The notes: generated by a model from the sequence alone, not told the origin. Positions 1 through 11,588 are shown, counted from the stretch's first letter. The stretch is DNA of 64,000 bases from Massospora cicadina (GCA_022478985.1 JAKSZP010010636.1:62001-126000), one strand, 5' to 3'. Made by a program: numbers and translations.

Positions 1-120
1 AACTAAAACTAAACTAAAAATATTAACGTAACTAATTGGTTCAACACAAAACGCCCAAATGAGCGGATTGAGTGAAAAATATAAAAGAATACAACCAACC
101 AGGTGGGCAGCTGAAACCAC

Positions 121-620
121 TTATCCCTTCATGGCGGAAGGGGAGGGGGGATCAGGGGTCTCATCTTTGAAAGCTTCTTCCTCCAATAGTAGAGTGCATG
201 ACAAGGCAGACAGTAAGGGCGTTGGGGCATCTGTGGCATGTGGTTCAATATCTCTAAAAATTATCATTTCGTGGAAATTTTCAGCTAGGTAAATGGCACT
301 GATATATTTGGTTAAAGTTTTTTCAGTTCTAATGTGTGCATCTGTGAGTTTAACAAATGTGGCAATGTTGGGTCAGGTAATTTTAGATTTTGGGTCCCAT
401 GCTATAGTTACCACGTTCTGGATAGCATCGTTAACATTTTTGTATAACTGGTTTACTGTGATTTTACTCTTTTGAGTAAGACTTTTGGGGATAACAGGAG
501 GTGAAATTCCTCCTATGAGCATCGCCACTGATTTGGCGTCAGCTATACAAAGGGGGCGACAATCTAAAGTTGCAGCTGCTTTGACTTCAAGCTGGTGATC
601 ACTGCAAAATGATTTGGCAT
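121..620 (-). pseudogene. Element E ORF2: conserved helical domain, unknown function
   Basis: Directly downstream of the zinc-knuckle frame and in another phase, about 165 codons can be read through one in-frame TGA. They align with the plus-strand frame at 27360-27835 over nearly the whole length: both share DHQL near the start, DAPTPLL/DAPNPLL near the end and a closing acidic, Pro-rich stretch. The middle is rich in Ala, Leu, Lys, Glu and Thr and looks alpha-helical. I do not recognise a domain. Conservation of the protein between two diverged copies suggests it was once coding, probably as the C-terminal part of the E gag-like product. Confidence 0.5.
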
Positions 621-1520
621 TTAGCTGTGGGATATATAGTTGAGGGTGGTATTTGGCGTCCCATTATGCATTAATGAACTGCTCAATTTGCAGAGATGGT
701 TCTTCAATGAGCTTACCTGATTTGTCAATTCCAGCCAATAACTCCCATGTGTTTTGTTTGAATTAAATTGGGGAATTGGCGTACAGTTGAGTTTTGGTTG
801 ATATGTTTGAGGAAGCATGGGATCAAACTGAAATCTATTACAATGCTTGATTGGAGGGAGCATTTGTGGAACTGGGAGAAGGAGGAAGCTGATTGGAGGT
901 TGCAGGTGCAGCTGCAGCATCAGGCTTTGGGGAGGGGGAGGTAGTATTGTGCCCCATACGAGAACTTGTATGGGGTGGGTGGCAGATTGGGGGTTGGTGG
1001 ATAATTCATCCAATCCATCAGAAAAGGCTAAGGAGAGGCATTTGCATTTCAAGTGGTCCAATTTGAAACATGACGGACAGATTGTCCGCTTGCCCTCAAT
1101 GCAGGCCCAAAACAGATGGTCAGGCACTGAAGGGATAACAGTGAAAAGGGGCGTCGACATGGCAACTTTACTAAAATCAGGGCTGATTGTGGCATATGCC
1201 CAAGGCCCAGCAAGTCGTGTGGCCCCTTTTGGACCACAAATTGGAAGATGGGGTTGGAGCCATAGGCTGCAAAAACCGTCCATCAGCTCCTGGTGGAGCA
1301 CTTCAGGGAAGAGGTGGGTGGGAAAACCAGCAAACTGGACCACCAACGTGGTGTCTGCTGGGAGCCAGGTCCGAGTTGTGGGTAGAGGGGTGCCCTGGAA
1401 TACCAGGGGCACAGTTGCTGCAGTGGCAGCGTCAGCTTCACAGGTGAAGCCAAGGTTGAAATACCCCTTATAAAGGTTGAAATCTATGAATGTGGTGGGT
1501 GTCATCACCGCCTGTACCAT
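621..1520 (-). CDS. Element E ORF1: zinc-knuckle RNA-binding-like protein
   Basis: Open reading frame of 299 codons, the least damaged E protein in the window. The N-terminal ~110 residues correspond to the E2 protein at 25700-25912. Residues ~148-161 form a CCHC zinc knuckle, C-x2-C-x4-H-x4-C, encoded at 1038-1079. The stretch before the knuckle runs parallel to LINE ORF1 of this window: a short aromatic/Gly block, a hydrophobic strand, then a Phe-Trp just before the knuckle. The likely role is therefore nucleic-acid binding in a retroelement RNP. The C-terminal third is rich in Pro, Gln and Leu. It ends just before a second conserved frame, so an intact parent element may have read both as one protein through a lost frame. 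Homology to LINE ORF1 is inferred from pattern. Confidence 0.65.
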   Translation of the reverse strand: MVQAVMTPTTFIDFNLYKGYFNLGFTCEADAATAATVPLVFQGTPLPTTRTWLPADTTLVVQFAGFPTHLFPEVLHQELMDGFCSLWLQPHLPICGPKGATRLAGPWAYATISPDFSKVAMSTPLFTVIPSVPDHLFWACIEGKRTICPSCFKLDHLKCKCLSLAFSDGLDELSTNPQSATHPIQVLVWGTILPPPPQSLMLQLHLQPPISFLLLPVPQMLPPIKHCNRFQFDPMLPQTYQPKLNCTPIPQFNSNKTHGSYWLELTNQVSSLKNHLCKLSSSLMHNGTPNTTLNYISHS

Positions 1521-1931
1521 TTCAATAATGACTGGTCAGGGTATGGGAATAGTTTTCCATATTCAACCTTAGGCCATATCGCATGTTGCTCCTTGGGAGC
1601 ACCAGGGGGCAGCGAGGTACCACTTGGTATGAGCAAGGTGGGCGTCGAGATCCTTAGGAGGAACAAATCATGTGATAGGTTAGAATGACTGGGTGAACCA
1701 TTATGAGCACATTTTCTGCTAGAAAGAAAATGGCGGGGGAGCTTTGCTGCTGCCCCACACTGGAGCAGCCAGCGGAAAATCCAAGAACATCAGAGTGAAA
1801 CTACAATGGGAAAATTAGGATTTGCTTTTATTTAATTTATTGCGAGGAAGGCGACCAGAAGACGGACACTTCTGAATGTCAACCTGAAAGACAAAACTTA
1901 GTAACATGGAAGGCACCCCAGAGAAGCGATG

Positions 1932-4900
1932 CTATCTCTTGTTGCCAGCGGGAACGCCACTATGGGGAGGGGGAGGGAACGTGTGAATGGGCCGTAGCCA
2001 CAATTGAACACGTGTGGAGGTAAGGGTATGATTTGATGAACCAAACTGGGAACCAGGAGGAGACCAGCTGTCGGCGATTCGGTGGGAGGTATCCAAACAT
2101 CCACGCCTGAAAGTGGTCCACCAAATGAGACCAGAATCTGTGGACAGCTTCTGGGAGGGTGGGAGTGGAGCCTGCGATGGCATCCAAGACAATTGTGTGG
2201 ATAGTCCACATGGCGATTGCAACCACCAGAGCATGGAGGGAGGGAGGAAGGGGGAGGCCATTGATAAAGCAAACATATCTCTTGACAGGCTGAAGGGATG
2301 TGTTTGATCCTGGCCAAGCAGACGTTGAACTTCGCGCCATATCACTTTAGAGGTAGGACATTTCTCCAGGCAGTGGAACAGCGTTCCATACTGGCCACAC
2401 ACGACACAGGATGAGTGTAAAGCGTTAGAGCGCTCAGCTGTACGATACACCCACCTCAGGCAGCGCCACACATGGGAGCGGACTTGAGGCTGCAACAGAG
2501 GATGGTGTGCGTATTTCCAGATAGTTTTTGGGTTTCAATGGATTAAGGGATGTCCATCATGTCCAGGTAGTCCACCCTGGATAGGACATGGGGCCGTGTG
2601 GGAATCACGCCACCTTGAATGGGTAACCCCTGTACCTCTTGTGTGAACTGAGGAGAGGGGCGGCCTCTCTGGGCTGTGTGTCCACTAATACGAATTCTCC
2701 ACTCAGCGCTCTGCATGGAGAGGAGGATTCGTTTGTAGTGGGTTTTAGTACCGTGAGGACCTGTGGCTAATGGGTGGAAAGCCAGGTATTTCATCAAGGA
2801 GTGAGGGTTTGATGGATTGTTAAGGCCCAAGGCGCGGGAGAAGTTGGAGCGGGCTGCGCGGGACCAGTATTGGGAGGGGAGCATAGGGGTGGTGACGGCC
2901 GCAATCCAGGTGCCCAGGATCTTGGCAGTATGGGCTTTGAAGTCAAGCAGGCCCATGCCACCATGATGATGAGGGCCAAACATGACCTCTAGCCGCACTG
3001 GTGGAGGGCGGCCTGACCAAAGCCATCCTTGCAGCAAGGCATACAAGGATTTGAAGAAGCTTGGTGAGAAGGGGATGGCGTGGGCTCTAAACCAGACTTT
3101 GGAGAGGATCATAGAGTTAGTTAAAACAACCCTGCCAGTAAGGGAATTTGGTTGGGCTCTGAGAGAGGCGATTCGCTTCGTCACGTTGTCCAGAATACAG
3201 CTCTTCATTACTGCTGACGCGTATCCGCCTGCCTCCATCCACACGCCCAGCTGGTGTACCGGTCCTATGGTAGGGCGTGACATGAAGGGAAGCACTTGTG
3301 GGGCGGTGTGTGTTGAGCTGGTAGGGCGAGGACGTGGGTGAGCAGATGGGCTGGGTTGGGAACTAATTGCTGGGGCCCAGCAGTTCTGAGACTGACCAAG
3401 GAGGATGATTTCGGTTTTGGAAGCGTTCAGTGCCGCGTTACTTACTGTGGAATACTCCTGGATGAGAGCTTCAAGTGCGCTTGCATCTTGATTATTAGAC
3501 ACCCCAACCACACAATCATCTGCGAACGCCATCATCTTGACTAGGGCTTGGCCTGGCACGTGGACCCCAGTGATTTGGGCATTCACATTTTGCAGTAGTG
3601 GGTCAAGGCTGAAGTTGTATAAGAGTGGGCTGAGGGGGTCCACTTGTCGCAAGCCCCTTTGAGGGTGGACTACTTCCGTTAGGAAGCTAAGGCCACACAC
3701 TGCCATTGTTGCAGATTCCGTGAGCATCATTACCCAGTTGATGAAGCGAGGGTTAAGCAAAATTGATGGAGGCAGGCCCTGAGGTATTCCCAGTTTACTC
3801 TATCATAGGCCCTCTGTTGGTCTAAGAAGACAAGTGCCCCAGAGGCTGTGGACTGGCATGCGTCAGCCACAGAGTGCACGTTATCCCAAATTGACCTTCT
3901 GGGTATGAAGCCAAATTGCTCTAGGGAGATGGTAGCAGATGCATTAATCCCTAAACGGTTATCCATGATTTTTGTTAAAATTTTTGTGTTCGTGTTAGTT
4001 AAAAATGGGGTGCCAGTTGGCTAAGTCTAGTTTATCCCCTTTCTAGAAAAGTGTGACAGTAAAGGCCTCATGTCCTCCTGGTAGGAGGCGCGTTTCCAGA
4101 AGGCTCTGGTTAAGTGAGCCCAGCAGAAGTGGGGATATATATGTGAAGTACTTTTTGTAGAATTCATATGGAATGCCATCTGGGCCTGGGCATTTTCAGT
4201 TTGGTGCACCAAGAATGGCTGTCCATAATTCGTTTGGAGTAATCAAATTCATTATACCAGGCATTAGAAAATGGTGCGGATGTGGGCTCAGTTGAGAAAT
4301 TCCGCCACTTTGGCCAGCTGATTTGGATTGGATCGGTACAACTTGGAGCAATACTTTTGTGTTTGATTGCCACTTCAGCTGGCATATCCGCAATGGAATC
4401 ATCTAATCTTTGCACCTGTGTGCAGGCCACACTCTGGCGTGATGCAAAGAATTTTTTTAAAAAATATGCGGTGCACTTGTCGCCCTCTGTAATGCGTTTG
4501 GCCCTGTACTGAACACAAACCCAATGTATGTGTTGCCTTTCAAGCGCGTTGAGGTAGGCAGCTGCCTCCACCCACTTCTGGCCCCATGCAGAGCTGTATC
4601 CTGTAGCTGGGATATTGAACTCCAGGTGTGCCAACTCTGCCAGAGCACGTGAAATGACAGCTGATGTGACTTGGGAGCGTCTGGAGGAGAGGTGGCGTGA
4701 GTGGCAGATGGTATCATCTCTGAAAGTTGCCCATGTGGAAATGGGGTCCACACAAAACGGTGCAACAAACTCTTTTGCCAAAGTTGCTGATTCCACCCAC
4801 ATGGAAAATACTGGTGATGCGAGCTCGGAGGGGCGGATTTTGCACCAATGTGGGGCCTTAGCAGCTGTGACAGGTAGGTGGTAGGTTATTGAGATCAGTT

Positions 4901-5576
4901 GATGGTCGGAGAATTTCATTTTTGTTGTTTTAAAGTGGGATATGTGAGATTGAATTTCGCCAGCATTAGGATAAGGTCGATGCGAACATGGACCTTATTT
5001 GGCCGTTGTGGATGTGGGGGCACATCATATTTCTGAGCAGTGGGGTATGTCACGGCAGCACATCCATTAGCCTGAGAGTGGCCTTTAGAACGCGCAGTTC
5101 TATGTGACCCCTGGGGGCGTGGGGTGAGGAAGGCCACCGGTCTGTTGGAGTGTTTAGCCAGCAGTTCATATCGCTGACTACAAAATGGTCTGGGGTAGCA
5201 GGAGGATTTGACCAACAAGAAAAATTCCTGACGCTTGCATGCACTGTTTGGGGCATAGATATTGACAATTTCGTTCACTACATTGGCCCACGAGAAAGTG
5301 ACAATGAGAATTTGGCCATTTAGGAATGTTTCTGATGATACAAATTTAAAAGAGATTATTTCTCTGAACTAGCACCCCACAGTGCTCTGACCAAAAGGAT
5401 AGGGATGGTAGGATCATGGATTTCCAAGCCTCCTCGGAACCTCACGGACAGTGGGACTCCTGGATGGCCAGGATATCCACTGGTAAATTTTGTTGTAAAA
5501 ACTCAGTTTCCTAGCCCGGGACAGTGAGGTCTTGAGTCCAGCAATATTCAACGTCCCCAAAGTGAAGGTTTCCCCC
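1932..5576 (-). pseudogene. LINE1 ORF2 (endonuclease-reverse transcriptase), broken
   Basis: ORF2 polyprotein of about 1,200 codons with multiple frameshifts. Order: apurinic-type endonuclease at about 4900-5560 (DMNCWL block near 5130-5170 and RIDLIL near 4955-4990), a linker at 4200-4900, RT at about 3300-4170, thumb/C-terminal region, then a CCHC finger C-x2-C-x7-H-x4-C at about 2350-2412, and a tail ending at the stop 1932-1934. In the RT, the palm aspartate block FLDQQRAYDRV is intact and the FADD box survives (about 3510-3532). The conserved RQGDPLSP motif has become RQVDPLSP. The ATG seen in LINE2 is replaced upstream. A 405-codon open stretch (2543-3760) covers the RT C-terminal half. 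Not functional as it stands. Confidence 0.88.
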
Positions 5577-5584
5577 TTTGCACC

Positions 5585-7002
5585 TTAGGTGTGAGGGGGT
5601 GGGCACCTGGGCCCACTAGCCTCCTCTAGATCCCCACGGGCCTTCATGGCAGCGCAAGTGTTAGCAGCAACACTATCAGGATTTTTGTTGATTTTAGCAG
5701 AGAGGTTTGCGTTGGCTTTTGCCTTCACTTTTGTTTCCCTGACGTCGGAAAAATTTTTTGCAGTGCAGATGCGGGTGATTGCAGTGCATCAACATTCTGG
5801 TCAAAGAAAAAAATTTTCTGGTCAGATTTGCCCCAGGTCGGTTTCAACCAGAGCTTGGTTGCAATAATTGGGTGAGATTGAATCCCCCATCAGATCCTCA
5901 GATTGGGTGTCCCAATTGGCATGGGCTTCCCCATCTGATTGGATGATGGATTCCTGATTTGCTTCCACCGCAAAGGTTTTGATGTCCTCCTGGCATTGGG
6001 AGTGTGGGATGGTGTTGGCCTTGGCTGCTTCCTTGGCCACAGCCCTGCGGGCCTGCTTGGCCTTCATCCACTCTTGTGGGGAGATGGACTTTACCAGTAG
6101 GTAGCAGCCTTGTGCTCCCCACGGGAAAGCCTCTTTTGTGTTTATGGTTGGTTTGTAGTGCGCCTCTCTGCTGGCCATGGCCGCCGAGGGGTGCTCTTGG
6201 AATGTGACACCCTCCTTGGTGGGGCATGAATGCGCCTTATGGCCGAATGCATCACAGTGGGTGCAGATGGGGGCGCGCTGTCCACGGTCACCTGGAATGG
6301 GTGGGTGGTATGCCCTTTGATGTTAATAAAAGTGGAGTGCGGGATCTAGGTTAGGTCCTAAGCGATCTTCTCAGTTGGGGTCAGAACTGCAATGGCTTTG
6401 CCAGTGCACAGGTGTGGCATCAGCATGAAGTGTTGCATTTTGAAAGATTGCATTTCACCTTATATGGTGAGACCATCTTTCAGGTGTTGTTCCAAAATGT
6501 CACGTTTTACTGTAGTAGGCGAAAAGTCAAACGTAAGGAAAATTTGGTTTGATTTTGTCCATCTGGTGCATTTAGTTTTGATGACCCATTGCCCTTTGGG
6601 GAGGTTGACCACTATGCGCACCGCAGCAGCCTCATCTACTGCCTCTTTGTTTTTGAAACCTAGGTCCAGCCAACCGCGTAACATGGAGTGAGGTGTGACA
6701 TACACCGCAGTCAGGAAAAAGGTGTGCACATTTTCACAAAATTTTTCCCATAAAGCCATTTGTTGGATGTCCAGAAACACGCGGACTCCATATTCCACCG
6801 GCAAAAGTGGCTGGGAGTGCGGCGTGTTGATGTACTGGTTGCATCGTGCTTGCCATGTGAGTATTTCCAGGGAAATAGTGACTGTCAGTTTTTTAAAATT
6901 TTTGTCTATTCCGCCAGTTTCTCCGGGGCGTTTTTGACTGTTGGAGGCCGTGGGCCTTCCACCTGCTCCTCTTACCTTACTTGCCCAACTGCTCCCTGAT
7001 AT
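5585..7002 (-). pseudogene. LINE1 ORF1 (CCHC RNA-binding protein), broken
   Basis: About 470 codons encoding the LINE nucleic-acid-binding protein. The start codon that is ATG in LINE2 (37388) is ATA here (7000-7002). The central region (about 6460-6804) keeps the conserved domain found in LINE2 at 36833-37183. A CCHC zinc knuckle C-x2-C-x4-H-x4-C is encoded at 6224-6265. The C-terminal third is basic and Ala/Lys/Gln-rich. At least one frame change is needed to join the segments. The stop is at 5585-5587, a few bases before ORF2, the same tight arrangement as in LINE2. Role by family: coats the LINE RNA and chaperones target-primed reverse transcription. Confidence 0.8.
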
Positions 7003-7094
7003 GGGCGCAGACTAATCTCCTCTGTTAGATTATCAAACTAGATTCAGACTTGAATTGAATAGGTTGCAAAAGTGATTGCAACGAGAAAGAAAAG

Positions 7095-7835
7095 TCCCCA
7101 TTCTTTTTTTGTAACCACAAAAAAATTTTGGCCTCCAGGTAAAAGATTTGTTTCCAAGTGACATCTGTTCCTGGAGGTTAAAGTACAAGTTTGATATTGT
7201 AAATAAGTTTTTAATATTACTAGTGAATACTATTGGGCTTGAGAATTTCTTTATAGTGCACTGCGCACAGCTTCCTAAAGCTAGCCCCACATAATTATAT
7301 TAATTAATTTTCTATCATTCGCAGTGTAAGTAATTACACTAAAAAGAACTTAGAGGTTTATTCAGGTTTGACTAGACTAATAAATAAAGTCTGGGTTAAT
7401 ACCTGTGTACTTCAGTTATTACCTCTTTCAGTCTGTCTGAAATTGTATCATTTAGTCTCTGAACCAGTTTACACATCATTTTGGTTCCTAAGAGTTGATC
7501 AGCAAAAAGCATGTAGAGCATGTTTTTCTTGCCAGAAGTTTGTTGCCCTAGGTTGAAATTAACTTTAACTTTATTTTTCTCATAACTGTGTCTTTAAGCT
7601 GGACAATGCCTCTGCCCACTTGTGTCCCATGCAGAGCAGTATCCTTAAAGGAGTGTTCCATTAAACATGGTCCACCTCTGCAAAAATGCACCAGATGATA
7701 GCTGAATATGCACGGGTTTTTAAAATGTAAAGTGTCTGACTTAGTTTACTCATGTTGTTTAGATTTGAAAGTTGGTTAGTAATCTGCACAAAGAAAAGAT
7801 TGATTTTCTGTATTATGAGTTATTATTTATCCAGG
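7095..7835 (-). mobile_element. L3: old LINE fragment, left half (RT start to endonuclease end)
   Basis: Highly decayed LINE sequence colinear with LINE2 positions of about 34425-35150. Matching landmarks include the CCCC.TTCTT...GT.AC block at 7096-7115, CCTCC.GGTA.AG at 7130-7146, the segment at 7390-7450, and the near-identical short stretch around 7600-7645 (CCCACTT...CCCATGCAGAGC..TATCC). It is interrupted at about 7836 by a mariner element and resumes at about 15761. Rejoined, the two parts match one continuous 2.9-kb LINE2 segment. Coding is destroyed. At its left it meets the 5' end of LINE1. Confidence 0.7.
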
Positions 7836-8059
7836 AAAAATGAGGGGGTACACAATAAAAGAATTTTAAGGGATATGTTTATAATATTTTAAAACAGCCT
7901 TATCACTTTAGGGTACTCTCCATTATATTTGATACATTTTTCCAATCTTAAATTCTATTTTTAGAGCCTTCTAAACTGATCTGTTGTGTCTGACAACAGC
8001 TCCTGACTCGTTTTTCTTTACTGCTTCAATTTTTACAAGCATTTTCCTTTCATTCCGCT
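7836..8059 (-). mobile_element. Mariner relic, C-terminal end and left terminal repeat
   Basis: On the minus strand this stretch reads as the C-terminus of a mariner transposase. The pattern RLEKCIKYNGEY (about 7920-7960) is the hallmark found just before the mariner stop, and a KGK block occurs near 8040. The left end (7841 on) reads GAGGGGGTACACAATAA and resembles the inverted right end near 15741-15758, a plausible degenerate terminal inverted repeat. The transposase is cut at 8060 by the gypsy element F1 and continues at 14731. Dead. Confidence 0.7.
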
Positions 8060-8599
8060 TGTCAGGATTTTTACCTGAATAGTAGATTTGGATGTATTGG
8101 CTGATGGAATCAATCCCAATCCAAACATGTAGCCCAGACTTCTGTTGTGATAATCCCTGAGAAAATATAATGTCTCTTGAAGTTGCAAATCAACCCTGAT
8201 TTATGGGGTCGACTAATGCTCCCTCTGAGCTACCTAATCTCAGGGACCAGACCTGATACATACAGCAAACACAGCTTATTTGACTGAAGAACTGGGTGCT
8301 GCCAAATCCCCAATTTGTTAAATTAAAAAATCTAAGCTTGAACTGTTTGTATTTTCCCCAAGACAACTCCCAGTTTCCATTATAATGTTGCAATTAAGCT
8401 TTTAACTTTCTTTTTTCTCCTGTTTGCAATTTTAAGGCAAAATTTTAAGTCATTGGAATTGCCTCACCAAACATAGTATCTGATTTAAAAAATATTAACC
8501 AAAAAGCAAAAGGTATTTATATAACACACTCAGGCTTTGGGGTCACCTGGCCAATGATTCATCAAAGGGAACCGTTGTAATGCACCCATGAATCCAACA
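8060..8599 (+). repeat. F1 5' LTR
   Basis: Begins TGTCAGGATTTTTACC and aligns end to end with 14191-14730. Shared blocks include the GACTAATG...CTC.GAGCTA segment, AAATCCCCA.TTTGTT and CA..CATAGTATCTG. Identity is roughly three quarters with small indels, so the insertion is old. Confidence 0.85.
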
Positions 8600-8603
8600 A
8601 AAC

Positions 8604-8620
8604 TGGTGCTCCCTGAAAGG
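8604..8620 (+). other. F1 candidate primer-binding site
   Basis: TGGTGCTCCCTGAAAGG begins about 5 bases after the 5' LTR. It has the TGG start expected of a site complementary to the CCA end of a tRNA. F2 has a related TGCCCCCTGCCAGG at the same place (56804-56820, minus). The tRNA species is not determined. Confidence 0.55.
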
Positions 8621-8735
8621 TTTACCCTGAGTTTGTGGTGAAAAATCATAAAAATAAAAACAAAAAATAAAAGCAACAATGGAAAGGAACAAATTCAGCG
8701 TCAGTACCTCTTCAGATTAGGAATTCTTTATATTC

Positions 8736-8990
8736 TTGGCCCTACTACCCACTATGATGAGTGGAATGGAGCAAAGAATTCTCACCCTTGAGGAACACAA
8801 CTCAAGCTTAGAGATGCAATTATCAAGCTTAAAAGCAATTTTGGAAGTTTTCCCCCTTGTCACCACCAAATTGGCCCTTTGCGCTGCTCATGACTGGATG
8901 GATTTAAAAAAAGATATCAACGCCTTACAAAATAATGTGGAAGCCCTCCACCCTTATAAATCTTTACAGAGAAATCTGTTCCTTGGGTGA
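8736..8990 (+). pseudogene. F1 gag N-terminal remnant
   Basis: An 84-codon frame following the leader. The first half is a Leu/Glu-rich heptad-like stretch (about residues 10-40), suggesting a coiled coil. The segment around ALCAAHDWMDL resembles MSLRAAHELVD in F2 at about 56560-56610, supporting a shared capsid region. Beyond 8990 the frame is broken; the region to about 10400 holds decayed gag-like sequence with no long frame. In-frame ATGs are at 8754 and 8757. Confidence 0.5.
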
Positions 8991-10399
8991 AAACGTCCCC
9001 TGGTGTCAGTCCACGTCATTTGACAATAATCCCCCACAGTGGCAAGTTCAAGCCGTTGAGCAAAGAGAAGTTTGTCTCATATTAAGAGGGCATCTTCTCT
9101 TTCCTGTTTAGTTATAAAGGTGCTATAGATGAAGCCACTGACAACCATTGGCTCAAACACCTAACAAACCGTCTTAGTTGCATAGCTCAAGACATTATGG
9201 TACCTCATCTAATGCATTGCTGGACTTGTAATGACACCAAGACTGCCTTGCTTCAGAATTTGGAAGTGACCTAAATTTATTAATCCAAAAGAAAATTTAA
9301 GTCATAAGCCTTAATAAAAACAAACTGTCACTAAATTCTCTCACCATTTTTATACTGAGGCACAAACGTTGGTCTTTGACAAAGTCCTGCTTTAGAAAAA
9401 GCTATCACTGCTTTGTTCTCAGCGTTTAAAATATGTATAACGCTCTAATATATCTTAAAGCGGTGAAGTATAACTTGAAGCCTATCCTCTATATCAAAGA
9501 AGCTATTTTGGAGATTCTGTCTGACTTACTAAAACCCACTGGGCCCCTTATTGTAAGCCTTGGCCCACTTTCTAGCAGTTACACCCCCAAATCGCCTACC
9601 CCTGAATTATAATGCACCCATTTCATGAGAACCAAACACATTGTGGCCTTTTTCCGTACTCCAATGTAGGGCGTCAAAAGATCAGTCAGTATATGCAAGA
9701 GGCTCCCTATGCTGATGTACTTTAATTGCCTCAAGACCCTTGTTCTAGTTCTAGCTGTATCACCAGCACGTCAGATTGTTTTGTGTTTGTGCCCCTGCAG
9801 AAGTTAATAAACCTCTTCTATTTAAGCAAATAAAAATCTCCAGCTTTCTTACTTTTATGTTGGTCATTTACCCAAAAACTTCTAGCAGACAACTCTTCTA
9901 TAGAAAGCTAATTATTGGAAGATAAGACGTTTAAATGCATTGAAAAGCCCTGAGCTTGGCTGCCGCAGAATGCTTTCCTTGCTTTTCTGCAATTTATTTG
10001 TGAAAGTCTACTAGCTGTTAACCCCCAGTTCGGATTGTCAGTGGTTTGAGTTGAGGTAGTTGTCCATAAGGTTTAAGTCCTGGTGATAATTGACACCAGT
10101 TCCCCAGTTGACGTTATTTCCTTCTAAATTCCCAACAGATAAAAATGGCTCCAGACTTGATTTATAAATCTGAATATGGTACAGAAAGTAGGCAGTCTAT
10201 TAAGGTGATTGGAGCGTATTCTGCCTTACCCCTTTGATTCAGAAACTAATAATTACTGCCACTGCCATTGCGCTAAAAATGATACTTATGAGTTGCTTAT
10301 TTTGGTCCAATTGATGTTGGATATAATTTCATAATCAACCATAAGGAAAAGTACCTATCCTTACTAGGGTATTAAATTCTATTAATATTTGAACTCCCC

Positions 10400-10975
10400 A
10401 TCGAAATAAAGGAGCATAAAAATGGACATGCCTCCTCAAAAAGCCATCCTTTATTTACAAGGAAGAATACCAAGGCTTATGGGAAAAACTAATTTACCCT
10501 GGAGGCCTTGGGTGTCAAAGATGGGATCCCTCTGTATACCCCTCATCCTATAAAAATACCCTTTGGCTCACAAGTTATTGTGGATATGGGGATTCATATT
10601 CTCACCTCTCCTAATTAAACTTTGGAGCTTAGTGGACACACAAACCCTTTTTATCAAGAAAGCTTTGACCTTTCCGGGGATTTTAGATCCCACCTATGGA
10701 AAGTCTACTCTATTCTATTAGAGAATAACCACTGAAACATCCAAATATCTCAGAATGCCACTATTGCTTATGCAAAATTATGTGATATTGAGGATATTGC
10801 CGATGTGAGTTGTTTTGGATTGTTACAAGATTTAGGATCAGATCTTCCACCTATTAAAGCTCTAGTTGAGAGTTAAATTGGATACAATCTCACACTAGTT
10901 GAGCGTCAGAATGTCAAGGACTTCCTTGAGGAGTATGGCGATACTTTTTCTTGGGACCAACTGACTATGGGAAAT
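10400..10975 (+). pseudogene. F1 protease-to-RT linker, decayed
   Basis: Fragments of the region between protease and RT. Around 10880-10965 the reading LTLVERQNVKDFLEEYGDTFSWD is typical of the gypsy segment just upstream of RT, where the family has a helix followed by an FSWD-like motif. F2 has the same segment near 54560-54610 (KALLEEYEDIL). A clear DTGA protease core is not readable. The coding sequence is interrupted immediately downstream by the ~610-bp insertion at 10976-11588. Confidence 0.5.
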
Positions 10976-11588
10976 TGTTGGGATTATCAATAGCTTAAAT
11001 AAAGCCTCAAAAGAGGGCTTCCAACTTATTTATTTTAGGCAATCTTTAATTATATGTACTGTAAATAATCTACTAATTGAAGCTTTGTTGGGCCTAAAGC
11101 CCAAAATTATAATTAACTTTGATTTACTTAGATTCGCCCAAATCTAATTAATATTGACCAAACTTGAGATAAATTATAATTAAATTGCTCCTCTAATCAA
11201 TAATCTAGGCTGATAAACCTTTTAAAAACTATTAAGATTCCCTTATGGAATAAATCTCTATTTCAGTTTATTCTCTTATATCTACCTTTGCTTTACTTAT
11301 GAGTACCTTTACCTATTGCCTACTTCCATTTATCTTATAAAAGATTTTGGATAATATTTCCTAATCTAGTTCCAATTCAATCCAGGGTATATGCCGAATA
11401 TTCCTTATAACCCTTATATTATTCTTTCTTTTCTTGGCGCTATTTAAGGTTCTAATTATTTACCTAATAAAATAACTTTTACACTTTACCTTTAATTAGG
11501 CTCTTCTTAAAGTTCACTCTTTTGCTTTTGGGACCACTGAACCAGTGTGGTAAGTTTAAATATTAACTATTATGACCTCTTAAACTGT
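10976..11588 (+). mobile_element. Insertion in F1 polyprotein (possible solo LTR)
   Basis: About 610 bp of AT-rich non-coding DNA separates the FSWD linker from the start of RT, where related elements have only some tens of bases. It begins TGTTGGGATTATC, a form common for LTR starts, and contains a TATAAAAG box near 11336-11343. Flanks AAATTG (left) and AAACTG (right) could be a worn target duplication. The source family and exact ends are not identified. Strand is arbitrary, taken from the TATA box. Confidence 0.4.

Larger units (their letters stand above)
1..1830 (-). mobile_element. Element E, copy E1 (RT-less retroelement with CCHC protein)
   Basis: Copy of repeat family E on the minus strand, with its 5' end near 1830 and its AT-rich 3' tail at the window start. 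It aligns with the plus-strand copy at 25317-28016: the leader matches near 1740-1830, ORF1 near 1100-1520 and ORF2 near 121-620. No reverse transcriptase, integrase or LTR is visible, which marks E as non-autonomous. The 3' tail is a T/A-rich series of TTTAG-like units. LINE1 abuts the 5' side and may have inserted into or truncated the copy. Family naming is mine; the homology between copies is read directly from the sequence. Confidence 0.7.
1831..7094 (-). mobile_element. LINE1: near full-length non-LTR retrotransposon
   Basis: Non-LTR retrotransposon on the minus strand, very similar along its whole length to LINE2 at 32220-37490. It has two ORFs: ORF1 with a CCHC knuckle, and ORF2 with apurinic-type endonuclease, RT and a C-terminal CCHC. 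The 3' end shows the family signature: a short AATAAA-containing tail at 1831-1845. No LTRs are present. The 5' end lies where similarity to LINE2 stops (about 7094). It is joined directly to older LINE sequence (L3) corresponding to the start of the RT domain. I could not find a target duplication. Both start codons are lost and several frames are broken, so it is dead. Confidence 0.9.

Noticed and set aside
847..1473. Long plus-strand frame (208 codons)
   Set aside because: It lies opposite the E1 ORF1, whose protein is conserved with E2 and E5 and has a CCHC knuckle. The plus frame has no such support.
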